A DNA stretch of 64,000 bases from Acidobacteriota bacterium. GTDB taxonomy: Bacteria > Acidobacteriota > Blastocatellia > Pyrinomonadales > Pyrinomonadaceae. Location: NCBI GenBank assembly GCA_019639175.1, contig JAHBSK010000007.1, positions 1-64,000 on the forward strand. Direction: 5' to 3'. The notes beneath the pieces are model-generated. The model worked only from the letters and a program-made list of their open reading frames with translations, ran no database searches and was not told the DNA's origin. Shown here in pieces: positions 33,050-43,710 of the stretch (position 1 is its first letter; each line of letters opens with the position of its first letter). The translations under genes and the position numbers were made by a program.

Positions 33050-33369
33050 TGAAGTTTAGAAGAGACGTTTTTCAGGCAATTTCCGACCCGACCCGCCGGG
33101 CGATACTTGTTTTGGTCGCCGCCCAATCAATGACCGCCGGCGCCATCGCCGCCAATTTCAACACGGCCAGGCCTACCGTTTCCCGACATCTGCAAATACT
33201 GACCGAATGCGAACTGCTCGACCAGGAGCAAAAAGGCCGCGAGGTCTATTATCATTTCAATCCGCAGAAGATGAAAGAAGTGGCTGATTTTATCGAGCCT
33301 TTTGTTAAATTGTGGGATGACCGCTTCAATAAACTTGAGGCGGCCGCCAAAAAATATAAGAACAAATAA
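33049..33369 (+). CDS. ArsR-family regulator (copy 2)
   Basis: A 106-residue winged-helix repressor, clearly paralogous to the one at 26096: [20 protein letters not shown], recognition helix [19 protein letters not shown] and wing [20 protein letters not shown]. No metal-binding cysteines. The transcript seems to start only about fifteen bases before the ATG. An SRPBCC gene starts three bases after its stop and a DoxX gene follows, the classic ArsR-AHSA1-DoxX set. Confidence 0.9.
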   Translation: MKFRRDVFQAISDPTRRAILVLVAAQSMTAGAIAANFNTARPTVSRHLQILTECELLDQEQKGREVYYHFNPQKMKEVADFIEPFVKLWDDRFNKLEAAAKKYKNK

Positions 33370-33371
33370 TT

Positions 33372-33836
33372 ATGGAGCTGAAAACAAAAGTTCATGCCGA
33401 TAACAGCAAACAGGATATTCTTATCACACGCGAATTCGATCTGCCTCTTGAACTGCTTTTTAGGGCATACACCGACCCTGAAATAGTGGAGCATTGGATG
33501 AGCACAAAGGTCCTGAAACTCGATAACAGGCCGCATGGCGGTTATCAGTTTGAGACCTCGCATGACGGCCAGGTCATGTTTCGCGCCAATGGTGTGTATC
33601 ACGAGTTCGTGCCGAACAAAAAGATCACGCGCACGTTCGAGATGGAAAACACGCCGTTCGACGCTCAGCTTGAATTCCTTAAATTTGAAGAGCTAACGGA
33701 CGAGACCAGCAAACTGACAATGCATGTCGTATATCGTTCGGCGGAACTTCGCGACGAGATGCTCAGGATGCCATTTGCCGCCGGATTGAATATGGCCCAT
33801 AACCGTCTGGAGGAATTTGTCAGAACACTCAAATAG
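33372..33836 (+). CDS. SRPBCC (AHSA1-like) domain protein
   Basis: A 154-residue AHSA1-family member: ITREFDLPLELLFRAYTDPE, VEHWMSTKVLKLDNRPHGG and GGYQFETSHDGQVMFRANG, ending with helix FAAGLNMAHNRLEEFVRTL. It starts three bases after the second ArsR gene and ends six bases before doxX, so the three genes form one operon. Ligand unknown. Confidence 0.87.
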   Translation: MELKTKVHADNSKQDILITREFDLPLELLFRAYTDPEIVEHWMSTKVLKLDNRPHGGYQFETSHDGQVMFRANGVYHEFVPNKKITRTFEMENTPFDAQLEFLKFEELTDETSKLTMHVVYRSAELRDEMLRMPFAAGLNMAHNRLEEFVRTLK

Positions 33837-33842
33837 AACATT

Positions 33843-34217
33843 ATGTCAAAAACACAAAAAATAATTTATTGGATCGCGACCGTCTGGCTTTCGCTGGGTA
33901 TGCTTTCAAGCGCGGTGGTGCAGTTGCTGAAAATTCCCGAAGGCGTCGAAGCGGTCGCCCGTTTGGGTTATCCGTCATATCTGCTGACGATTTTGGGCAT
34001 CTGGAAGATCTTAGGCGTTGTCGCTATACTTGCTCCTAAATTGCCGCTGCTGAAAGAATGGGCGTACGCGGGTTTTTTCTTCGTCGCGTCCGGAGCGGCG
34101 ATCTCGCACATCACAATGGGCGAGCCTTTTGGTGAGGTATTCCCTTCGCTGCTGCTGCTCGTCCTCACCGTAGTATCATGGTATTTCAGGCCGGAGAGCA
34201 GGAAGTTAGAAATATAA
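33843..34217 (+). CDS. DoxX-like membrane protein
   Basis: A 124-residue four-helix membrane protein of the DoxX family (helices about 7-27, 44-66, 72-93, 98-115). It starts with IIYWIATVWLSLGMLSSAVV and has LGYPSYLLTILGIWKILGV and EWAYAGFFFVASGAAISH. The family has been linked to thiol/redox homeostasis in some bacteria. It is the third gene of the ArsR-SRPBCC-DoxX operon. Its last 75 bases recur, diverged, at 35669 beyond two inserted genes. Confidence 0.87.
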   Translation: MSKTQKIIYWIATVWLSLGMLSSAVVQLLKIPEGVEAVARLGYPSYLLTILGIWKILGVVAILAPKLPLLKEWAYAGFFFVASGAAISHITMGEPFGEVFPSLLLLVLTVVSWYFRPESRKLEI

Positions 34218-34218
34218 A

Positions 34219-34506
34219 ATGGATCAAACTGATCGTGCATTGAAAAAACAATGGAAATCACAACAGAAGCAGTCTGCTCGATCTGCTTTTCCGCTTTCCG
34301 ATGAGCTTTTGATCTCAATGTTCGACTTTGTTGAAAGTTCGGTCGAAAAACATGGCTGCGACCATTCCCTATGTTTTACTGAAATATGGCTCAAAGATAA
34401 TGATGTTGCTCAGGATAAAGTTATTGGATGGTTAGAGGACAATGGCGGATATTGCGATTGTGAGGTCGTCTTCAATGCAATGGATCATTGGGAGCAAAAT
34501 AAATGA
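34219..34506 (+). CDS. DUF2695-like protein
   Basis: A 95-residue soluble protein. The C-terminal part HGCDHSLCFTEIWLKDND and GWLEDNGGYCDCEVVFNAM matches the DUF2695 pattern, with conserved CDH and CDCEV motifs that could bind a metal. Function unknown. Its ATG comes one base after the TAA of doxX and its end overlaps the PDDEXK gene by four bases. It is wedged between doxX and the displaced copy of the doxX tail, so it belongs to inserted DNA. Confidence 0.7.
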   Translation: MDQTDRALKKQWKSQQKQSARSAFPLSDELLISMFDFVESSVEKHGCDHSLCFTEIWLKDNDVAQDKVIGWLEDNGGYCDCEVVFNAMDHWEQNK

Positions 34507-35561
34507 GCAAAGAAATAGCACATAGCAACCAAGACGCTAACTTTATAGCGGACATCAGGCAGATCTTAGAGCAGGCACGGCAAAAAGCCTATTCGGCCAC
34601 GGCTTTTGCAATGATCGAAGGCTATTGGTTGATGGGACAACGCATTGTAGAGCAGGAACAACAAGGTAAACAGCGCGCTGAATATGGAACAGAATTGCTC
34701 AACAATCTGTCTGCCGCTTTGGGTAAAGGTTTCAGCCCACGAATGCTGCGGGATATTCGGCAGTTTTACCTCGTTTTTGCCGATGAAACAGATTTGGCAC
34801 ACACGTGTGCCAAATTGAATTGGTCGCACATTCGTGCAATTATGCGTGTAAGCGACAAAAATGCACGTGCTTATTATCTGAAAGAAGCCAATGAAAATAA
34901 TTGGGCGGTGCGTACTTTGGAACGCAACATCAATACTTTGTATTATCAGCGTTTGCTTTCATCGCAAAACCAAGAACCTGTAAGCGAAGAAATGCAGGAA
35001 AAAACCAAAGATTTTCAGTCAGACAAATACGAATTTATCAAAAATCCATCGGTGTTGGAATTTTTGAATCTACCTACCAACAAAGCCTACACCGAACAAC
35101 AATTAGAACAATCGTTGATAGATAACATTCAACATTTTTTGTTGGAATTGGGCAAAGGATTTTCGTTTGTGGCTCGGCAAAAGCACATTCGCACCGAAAC
35201 AGCCGACTTTTTTATTGATCTGGTTTTCTACAACTACATCTTAAAATGCTTTGTGATCGTAGAACTCAAAACCGATAAGATCACGCATCAGGACATCGGA
35301 CAACTGGATATGTATGTGCGAATGTTTGACGATTTAGAACGCCCCGAAGGCGACAATCCCACCATCGGAATTTTGCTTTGCACCGAGACCGATAAAACCA
35401 TTGCCAAATATTCGGTATTAAGTGAAAACAAACAACTTTTTTCAAACAAGTATTTGCCCTATTTGCCCACCGAAGAAGAATTGGCAGCCGAAATAGAGCG
35501 TGAGAAACAAATTTTTCGTGAACAGCAGAACAAACACGAAACTAATAACACTAAAGCCTGA
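34503..35561 (+). CDS. PDDEXK nuclease domain protein (DUF1016/YhcG type)
   Basis: A 352-residue protein of the YhcG family. The N-terminal DUF1016 helical domain (about 12-170, IEGYWLMGQRIVEQEQQGKQ and LSWSH-like LNWSHIRAIMRV) precedes a PD-(D/E)XK nuclease domain (about 185-345). The nuclease core reads KHIRTETADFFIDLVFYN and CFVIVELKTDKITHQDIGQL, giving the Asp and Glu-x-Lys triad. Codon use is markedly AT-rich compared with neighbouring genes and resembles Bacteroidota, so transfer is likely. Members occur in defence or mobile contexts; its action here is unproven. Confidence 0.88.
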   Translation: MSKEIAHSNQDANFIADIRQILEQARQKAYSATAFAMIEGYWLMGQRIVEQEQQGKQRAEYGTELLNNLSAALGKGFSPRMLRDIRQFYLVFADETDLAHTCAKLNWSHIRAIMRVSDKNARAYYLKEANENNWAVRTLERNINTLYYQRLLSSQNQEPVSEEMQEKTKDFQSDKYEFIKNPSVLEFLNLPTNKAYTEQQLEQSLIDNIQHFLLELGKGFSFVARQKHIRTETADFFIDLVFYNYILKCFVIVELKTDKITHQDIGQLDMYVRMFDDLERPEGDNPTIGILLCTETDKTIAKYSVLSENKQLFSNKYLPYLPTEEELAAEIEREKQIFREQQNKHETNNTKA

Positions 35562-35605
35562 CACAAAAGGGGGCGAATTTGTTGCGCCGATGATCGAAAA
35601 GTTTT

Positions 35606-35653
35606 TAAACAACGGGCTGCCAACACGGGTTTGGCGTCAGGTAGAAGGGCGTT
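35606..35653. other. attC-like imperfect hairpin after PDDEXK gene
   Basis: Flanked by AACAACG and GGGCGTT, the segment folds as CTGCCAA (35616-35622) against TTGGCGTCAG (35630-35639) with a three-base bulge. A bulged short hairpin bounded by AAC/GTT boxes soon after a foreign gene is reminiscent of integron attC sites. The match is by eye only and the boxes are not canonical. Confidence 0.3.
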
Positions 35654-35668
35654 CATAGCAGACTTAGC

Positions 35669-35743
35669 GGCGAGTCATTCCCGACGCTGCTTCTTCTTAC
35701 GCTGAGCGTTGTATCATGGTATTTCAGGCCGGAGAGCAGAAAG
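35669..35743 (+). repeat. displaced, diverged copy of the doxX 3' end
   Basis: Reads ESFPTLLLLTLSVVSWYFRP and then ESRK, compared with EVFPSLLLLVLTVVSWYFRP and ESRK at the end of DoxX (34133-34208). The last 28 bases up to AGAGCA are identical, while the first half has mostly silent changes. The copy has lost the DoxX stop. The DUF4256 gene follows. It marks the right edge of the inserted DUF2695-PDDEXK block. Confidence 0.85.
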
Positions 35744-35788
35744 GTGTTTTTTTGCCGCCAAATAAACCGGAACGCCGAGAACAAAGTT

Positions 35789-36364
35789 ATGAGTAAAGAC
35801 GCAAAAACAGGAAAGAAATTGTCCCCGGTCGAAGCCGACGACCTTATCGCAATATTGAAAGATCGTTTTGAGAAGAACATGGATCGTCACAAAGGCTTGA
35901 AATGGGCTGATGTGCGCGCGAGGCTTGATGCTGCTCCTGAAAAACTTTGGCCGTTAAGTGAAATGGAACGCACGGACGGTGAGCCGGATGTTGTCGGGTT
36001 TGATAAAAAGACCGGTGAATATATCTTTTTTGACTGTTCGCCGGAAAGCCCGAAAGGCCGCCGCAGCGTTTGTTATGACACCGCCGCTCTCGAATCAAGA
36101 AAAGAACACAAACCGGCACACAGTGCCGTCGGCATGGCGGCAGAAATGGGCATTTCGATACTTAACGAAGAGCAGTACAGAGAGTTGCAAAAACTAGGCA
36201 AATTTGATGCGAAAACATCTAGCTGGATAGAGACGCCCGCTGACATCCGCGAACGCGGCGGAGCGTTGTTCTGCGACTGGCGCTACGGCCACGTTTTCAC
36301 CTATCACAACGGCGCCGAATCGTACTACGCCGCGAGAGGCTTCCGTGGCTCGCTGCGGGTTTAG
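35789..36364 (+). CDS. DUF4256 family protein
   Basis: A 191-residue protein with strong DUF4256 features: LKDRFEKNMDRHKGLKWADV, MERTDGEPDVVGFDKKTGEY, FFDCSPESPKGRRSVCYD and the terminal YHNGAESYYAARGFRGSLRV. Function is unknown; the family is often encoded next to AHSA1 and DoxX genes, which suggests it followed doxX directly before the insertion. The ATG at 35789 is used; an upstream GTG in frame would read through the displaced doxX tail. Confidence 0.88.
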   Translation: MSKDAKTGKKLSPVEADDLIAILKDRFEKNMDRHKGLKWADVRARLDAAPEKLWPLSEMERTDGEPDVVGFDKKTGEYIFFDCSPESPKGRRSVCYDTAALESRKEHKPAHSAVGMAAEMGISILNEEQYRELQKLGKFDAKTSSWIETPADIRERGGALFCDWRYGHVFTYHNGAESYYAARGFRGSLRV

Positions 36365-36570
36365 TGAATTGCTCCATCGGTCATTTTCATTAAAAAATAA
36401 ACGCTTCCATTTGCAATAAAAATATCCATATCGTATCCATATTTTATCCAAATAAGGATAATTAAGTTTACATGGACGGTTAGGGACAGCCTGCGCCCAA
36501 GATGCCGTCTGGCAAAGTCCTTCTATCTCGGTTCTTCAGAGTTCTCGGTAAAATGTTAATATCCTAGATA

Positions 36571-37113
36571 ATGAGCAAAAAGATAGCCATACTTGTCGGA
36601 AGTTTGCGTAAGGCATCGTTCAACCGAAAGATCGCCAATGAATTGATAAGGCTGCAGCCCGAAGGCCTTGAGCTTGAGATCGTTGAGATCGGCGAAATGC
36701 CGCATTACAACGAAGACCTCGATACCGACACGCCGCCGGCTTCATGGGTGGATTTCCGTGAAAAGATCAAGACGATGAACGGTGTTATCTTCGTCACTCC
36801 GGAATACAATCGCACCATTCCGGGCGTGTTAAAAAATGCGATAGATGTCGGTTCGCGTCCGTACGGGTCTTCGGTATGGAATGGCAAACCCGGAGCCGTT
36901 ATCAGCGTCACACCCGGCACGACCGGAGCTTTTGGCGCTAACCACAACGTCCGTCAGGCAGTCGTTTTCCTCGGCGTCCCGATGTGCCCTTTCGAGGCCT
37001 ACATCGGCGGCGTGGGCAAACTGTTCGACGACAACGGAAAGCTGGTCGAATCCACAGAAAACCTGCTGAAAAATTTTCTCTCGTCATATAAAGACTGGGT
37101 CGAAAAATTTTAG
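36571..37113 (+). CDS. NADPH-dependent FMN reductase
   Basis: A 180-residue flavodoxin-fold oxidoreductase of the SsuE/azoreductase-like family, using NAD(P)H to reduce FMN or FMN-bound electrophiles such as quinones. The phosphate-binding GSLRKASFNRKIA lies near residues 11-23 and VTPEYNRTIPGVLKNAID is the diagnostic flavin loop. It is monocistronic, with its own bidirectional terminator, and converges with katG, a pairing that fits redox stress functions. Confidence 0.9.
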   Translation: MSKKIAILVGSLRKASFNRKIANELIRLQPEGLELEIVEIGEMPHYNEDLDTDTPPASWVDFREKIKTMNGVIFVTPEYNRTIPGVLKNAIDVGSRPYGSSVWNGKPGAVISVTPGTTGAFGANHNVRQAVVFLGVPMCPFEAYIGGVGKLFDDNGKLVESTENLLKNFLSSYKDWVEKF

Positions 37114-37131
37114 ATCTAAAACACAATCAAC

Positions 37132-37165
37132 AAAAAAGGTGGCCAGAATTTGGACCACCTTTTTT
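37132..37165. terminator. bidirectional terminator
   Basis: Stem AAAAAAGGTGG (37132-37142) pairs with CCACCTTTTTT (37155-37165) around a twelve-base centre. The A-run and T-run allow it to end both the FMN reductase transcript and the convergent katG transcript. Confidence 0.88.
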
Positions 37166-37188
37166 CAATTTAGAAACCGAGCGGTTTC

Positions 37189-39459
<2,271 letters not shown>

Positions 39460-39617
39460 TTACCTTTCCTTTTTTCAATTTGTTTTTATAGTGTGCGGAA
39501 CTGCTGTATGTATGGCGTACTCCGATTAGCAGGCTGTTCCGTGAACTGCTTCGTTGACCTTTCCGTAAGCTGCCTCTGTTGCCACGGTTGATTAGAACCT
39601 ATGCTTCTGAATTGAAG

Positions 39618-39632
39618 TTAGAATAATTCTAA
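39618..39632. promoter_or_regulatory. PerR/Fur-like 7-1-7 operator upstream of katG
   Basis: TTAGAATAATTCTAA is a perfect 7-1-7 inverted repeat, differing from the PerR consensus TTATAATNATTATAA only at one symmetrical pair. It is about 165 bases before the katG start on the divergent side, in an AT-rich stretch. PerR and Fur boxes overlap in consensus, so the regulator could be either; the peroxidase target favours PerR. Confidence 0.6.
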
Positions 39633-39699
39633 TTATAAGCCCTGTCAAGTCAGGTGCGTGATCGTGTTGTTTGACGCTGTGATATGCAAAAAAAGCCCG

Positions 39700-40683
39700 C
39701 TATTCCCCGGCGGAGCTTTTCGTCTGTGATGCTCTGAACCATTCGGCGAATTTGGGAATGCCCTCTTCTATCTTGGTCGTCGGCCTGTAATCCAGCAATT
39801 GCCTTGCTTTTGTGATCTCGGCAAAGGTTATCGGGACATCGCCGGGCTGGAGCGGCTGGCGGTCAATGATCGCTTTTTCGCCAAGACTTTTTTCCAGCAG
39901 TTCGATCAGGGTTGAAAGGTCGGTGGTTTCCGATTCACCCAGATTGAAGACCTCGTGCATGGCCCTATCATAGCTTATCGCGGCTCTTACACCCTGAATG
40001 ATGTCATCAATATATGTATAGTCACGCCGTGTCGAACCGTCACCGAAAACCTGTATCGGTTTGCCGTCCATTATCAGCTTGCTGAATTTATGTATGGCAA
40101 GGTCAGGTCGCTGTCTTGCTCCATAGACGGTAAAAAACCGCAGACAGACCGTGCGGATGTCATACAGGTGAGAATATGTGTGGCACATCAGCTCACCGGC
40201 CGCCTTGGTCGCCGCATAAGGCGAGATCGGTTTTTGGATAAGGTCGGTCTCGGCAAACGGGACGTTGGCGTTTATGCCGTAAACGCTTGAGGAAGAACCG
40301 AAAACGAACTGTTTGACGTCATGGTTGCGGGCGAGTTCCAGCAAATTGAGCGTACCAGTGACGTTGGTTTCGTAATAGAGTTTCGGTTCTTTCAACGACG
40401 GACGAACACCGGCACGGGCGGCAAGATGGACAATGGCATCGAAGGAATTTTCCGCAAAAACACGTTCCAGAGCATCCGCGTCGCGAATGTCGGCTTCGAC
40501 AAAGCGGCACTCATTGCCGCTGCGGCATTGCTCCAGATTACGCCGCTTTACCTCTGGGTCGTAAAAATCATTCAGATCGTCAACGATCGTGATGTTCCAC
40601 ACGCCTTCGCCAAGCAGCCGCTCAACAAGATGCGACCCGATAAAACCGGCACCGCCGGTTATAAGAATATTTCCGCCTTTCAT
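39700..40683 (-). CDS. NAD-dependent nucleotide-sugar epimerase (UDP-glucuronate 4-epimerase-like)
   Basis: An extended short-chain dehydrogenase/reductase of 327 residues. The NAD-binding motif is GGAGFIGSHLVE (about 10-21), the active-site signature is SPYAATKAAGEL with Tyr and Lys, and the substrate loop RFFTVYGARQRPDLAIHKF resembles UDP-glucuronate 4-epimerases. It converts one UDP-sugar to its C4 epimer for envelope polysaccharide. It starts near 40683 with AT-rich DNA beyond, separate from katG. Exact sugar unproven. Confidence 0.85.
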   Translation of the reverse strand: MKGGNILITGGAGFIGSHLVERLLGEGVWNITIVDDLNDFYDPEVKRRNLEQCRSGNECRFVEADIRDADALERVFAENSFDAIVHLAARAGVRPSLKEPKLYYETNVTGTLNLLELARNHDVKQFVFGSSSSVYGINANVPFAETDLIQKPISPYAATKAAGELMCHTYSHLYDIRTVCLRFFTVYGARQRPDLAIHKFSKLIMDGKPIQVFGDGSTRRDYTYIDDIIQGVRAAISYDRAMHEVFNLGESETTDLSTLIELLEKSLGEKAIIDRQPLQPGDVPITFAEITKARQLLDYRPTTKIEEGIPKFAEWFRASQTKSSAGE

Positions 40684-40866
40684 TTTGAATTATTGGTTGT
40701 AAAGAAGCCTCTTGATCGGCCGACCTGTCACGAACAAAGACCAAGAGTAACATTTTTTTTTGCATTTTTCTTAGCGAAAACGGACTTTTTTGTTATTATG
40801 GTCTCATTAGGCCTGTTCGACACCTATTTTTCAGAATACAGACACCGTACATAAGTGAGGTTTTTT

Positions 40867-42180
40867 ATGTTCCGCTACAGTATTAGCTCTTTGTGCGTCT
40901 GCACAATATTTCTTCTCTTGATCGGCTTTCAGACAGTTCCGGCCCAAAAATTTGACAACATCGAACGAGGCCGGATGAAAGATATTCTAAAGTCCATAAA
41001 AAGGACCATAGAAAAGGAATATTACGATCCCACATACAGAGGAATTGACCTGAACGACAGGTTCAAGAAGGCGGACGAACGGCTATCTCAAGTAAGCAGC
41101 ACCGATCAGGCACTGGGAGTGATCGCACAGGTGGTCATTGAATTCAATGATTCTCATCTTCAATTTCTGCCGCCCGCAACGACGCTCCTGGTCGAATATG
41201 GCTGGCGCGAAAAGATGTTTGGCGATAAATGCTTTGTCACGGATGTCAAACCCGGCAGCGACGCTGAAAAAAAAGGGCTGAAGGCAGGCGACCAGATCTT
41301 GGCAATAGAGAATTTTCCCGTGAACCGCAGCGAGATGTGGAAAATGTATTACTACTATCACGCCATCAGCAAACGGTCCCGACTTACACTGGCGGTCGCC
41401 TCTCCGGGAGATACTGCGGCGCGAAAGATCGAGATCGAATCCGAGATAAAGCGCCAGCCTGCCAGCGTTGGATTTAATACTTATTTCAGGCTGTATGATG
41501 ACTTTTACGAAGAAAAGAACTATGAGAACCGCTATGTGACCGCAGGCGGTATAGTTGTGTGGAAGATGCCGTCATTCAGCGTCTCAACAACTGACATCGA
41601 CAGGCTGGTCGAAAGGCCAAAACAGGCAAGTTCGGTCATTCTCGACCTGCGCGGTAACGGCGGCGGCGCAGTTGTCGCCCTCGAGCGGATGGTCGGCCAT
41701 TTTTTTCCGAACGATCTGAAAATAGCCGACCTGAAAGGCCGCAAGGCGATGGACCCGATGTTCGCAAAAACACGAGGGGCCGACAACGTATATAAGGGAA
41801 AGATCGTTGTTCTGATAGACAGCAAATCTGCCTCTGCTGCTGAGATATTTGCAAGAGTGATCCAGTTGGAGAAACGAGGAACGGTCATCGGGGATGTTTC
41901 GGCGGGAGCTGTGATGCAGTCCAGGCAGCATAGATTTGAAATGGGCGGCGACAAGGTTGTCCCATACGGTGTAAGTGTGACGAATGCGGACGTTATCATG
42001 TCCGATGGAAAAAGCCTCGAACATGTTGGCGTACAGCCGGACGAACTCATACTTCCCTCGGCGGAAGACCTCGCAGCCGGACGCGATCCGGTTATGGTCA
42101 GGGCTTTTGAGATCCTGGGCGGAAGTATAGATCCGCAGGCGGCAGGCAAGATGTTTCCGTATTACTTCAAGATGAAATGA
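40867..42180 (+). CDS. S41 family C-terminal-processing-like peptidase
   Basis: An exported 437-residue S41 peptidase. The ATG at 40867, six bases after GTGAGG, opens a signal peptide (about 1-28). A PDZ-like region around KPGSDAEKKGLKAGDQILAI precedes the core protease. The serine motif SASAAEIFARVI is present and RGNGGGAVVALE lies in the right place, but the usual Lys of a GKG motif is absent from the GDVSAGAVMQSRQ segment, so the catalytic dyad may differ, as in tricorn-like S41 members. Substrate unknown. Confidence 0.82.
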   Translation: MFRYSISSLCVCTIFLLLIGFQTVPAQKFDNIERGRMKDILKSIKRTIEKEYYDPTYRGIDLNDRFKKADERLSQVSSTDQALGVIAQVVIEFNDSHLQFLPPATTLLVEYGWREKMFGDKCFVTDVKPGSDAEKKGLKAGDQILAIENFPVNRSEMWKMYYYYHAISKRSRLTLAVASPGDTAARKIEIESEIKRQPASVGFNTYFRLYDDFYEEKNYENRYVTAGGIVVWKMPSFSVSTTDIDRLVERPKQASSVILDLRGNGGGAVVALERMVGHFFPNDLKIADLKGRKAMDPMFAKTRGADNVYKGKIVVLIDSKSASAAEIFARVIQLEKRGTVIGDVSAGAVMQSRQHRFEMGGDKVVPYGVSVTNADVIMSDGKSLEHVGVQPDELILPSAEDLAAGRDPVMVRAFEILGGSIDPQAAGKMFPYYFKMK

Positions 42181-42210
42181 TGTGAAGGCTGAGTGAGGTC
42201 ATCACCGCAT

Positions 42211-43080
42211 TCAGTTTATATACGAACGGCGGCGGTGATACATGCTCAGAAGTTCTTCGAGAAAACCTTCGTAAGTAAAGGTTTCAGGATCGTAGGCAGG
42301 CTTTAGTTTATACATCAGCGGCAGGGCGACGCGCCATGCCATCCACAAACGCTGCCGCTCCGTCAGGTCCCAGCGGCGGCGCAGAAAACTTTCGACCACC
42401 TCTATCTCACCCGGCGTTACGCGCGTCAGGTCAGCCCTGATGGCGGCAATGGGTTGAACCCTGCGAAAGGCGGCGTCCGCAATGCGGTTTGAGAAAACCT
42501 CATCAAACTTTGGGGCCTCATCAGACCGTTCGCGGATGACGACCGTTCCCGCAAAGATATCGCCCACACGCTGGTCGCGGCCGCTCATGAAAATAACGAT
42601 CAGCCCGACGGAATACACCGGAATGACAAAACCCGGGATCGCATCGAACACACGCAGAAGATTTCTGGCAACGGCTTCCCAAAGTGTTATCGGACGGCCG
42701 TCCTCGCGTATGACGCGAAGTTTCAAAAGCCTCTTTCCGGGTGTCTGTCCGTCCCAGAGCCATTCAAAGAGAATGAAATAACCTGTAAAAAGAGCAAATA
42801 TGACGATGATCAGAATGGCGATCGCCCACTTTGGCGTTTCGGCTGTCAGGTCTGAGGTTTCCAGTCCCGCTCCTCCACTCGCCGCCGAACCGGCGACCTC
42901 CATCACGATCCACAGCACGGCGAATATCGATGTGTATTGGATGGCGTGGTCTATCGCCACGGCCAAAAAACGGTTGCCGATGGATGCGAGAGAAAACGCC
43001 AGCGGCACGCGTTCCGGCGTTTCGATGATAAGAGTTTCCTCGGCGGCAAAAATGCCTTCGTGATGAACGGTTTGCGGCAT
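42211..43080 (-). CDS. RDD family membrane protein
   Basis: A 289-residue integral membrane protein. The RDD signature region IGNRFLAVAIDHAIQYTSIF is near residues 32-51, followed by hydrophobic helices (about 47-65, 88-112, 150-172) and GQTPGKRLLKLRVIREDGRP, the hallmark loop of the family. The C-terminal hundred residues are soluble and unassigned. RDD proteins are small transporter-like or regulatory membrane proteins. The gene is convergent with the S41 gene and divergent from ribH. Confidence 0.82.
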   Translation of the reverse strand: MPQTVHHEGIFAAEETLIIETPERVPLAFSLASIGNRFLAVAIDHAIQYTSIFAVLWIVMEVAGSAASGGAGLETSDLTAETPKWAIAILIIVIFALFTGYFILFEWLWDGQTPGKRLLKLRVIREDGRPITLWEAVARNLLRVFDAIPGFVIPVYSVGLIVIFMSGRDQRVGDIFAGTVVIRERSDEAPKFDEVFSNRIADAAFRRVQPIAAIRADLTRVTPGEIEVVESFLRRRWDLTERQRLWMAWRVALPLMYKLKPAYDPETFTYEGFLEELLSMYHRRRSYIN

Positions 43081-43191
43081 CAGGATATTATTTCGCCGAC
43101 CGCTAAATTTTGCAATGTGGCTTTTTTGCTTGTCATTTGCTTTTGCCGTTAACTATACTGGAATTTGGCATCTTTGCCTTGAGGAGAAATC

Positions 43192-43710
43192 TTGTTGCAG
43201 CCAAAAGTCCATCGCGGTCAGGTCAATGCCAAAGGCAGCCGTTTTGCTGTCGTCGTCAGCCGTTGGAATGATTTTCTGACGTCAAAACTGGCGGAAGGCG
43301 CGGTCTCCGCGCTTGAAAGCCACGGAGCCGAGGAAGCGGATGTCGAGGTTTTTATGGTGCCGGGGGCATTTGAACTGCCGCTTACATCGTTAAAGCTGGC
43401 AAATTCAGGAAACTTTGACGCGGTCATCGCTCTTGGTGTGGTCATTCGCGGTGAAACGCCGCATTTTGACTATGTCGCCGGCGAGGCGGCCAAAGGCATC
43501 GCACAGGCCGGTATGACTACCGGCGTACCGGTGATCTTCGGCGTTGTGACAACGGACACGCTGGAACAGGCCATAAATCGCTGCGGCGGCAAGGCAGGCA
43601 ATAAGGGCCATGAAGCGGCCGTTTCCGCGATAGAGGTCGTCAACCTTCATCGGGGCATCGAGAACCGCGGTAAAGAAAGTAACGATAAGGCTTTACATAA
43701 TGTCGTTTGA
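43192..43710 (+). CDS. ribH: 6,7-dimethyl-8-ribityllumazine synthase
   Basis: Condenses 5-amino-6-ribitylaminouracil with dihydroxybutanone phosphate in riboflavin synthesis. About 172 residues starting with TTG (43192 or 43195), with GAGGAG just upstream at 43181. It shows VVVSRWNDFLTSKLAEGAV, VPGAFELPLTSLKLANSGN, the active-site GVVIRGETPHFDYV with catalytic His and GVVTTDTLEQA. The 3' end overlaps nusB by eleven bases, a common ribH-nusB pairing. Confidence 0.94.
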   Translation: MLQPKVHRGQVNAKGSRFAVVVSRWNDFLTSKLAEGAVSALESHGAEEADVEVFMVPGAFELPLTSLKLANSGNFDAVIALGVVIRGETPHFDYVAGEAAKGIAQAGMTTGVPVIFGVVTTDTLEQAINRCGGKAGNKGHEAAVSAIEVVNLHRGIENRGKESNDKALHNVV

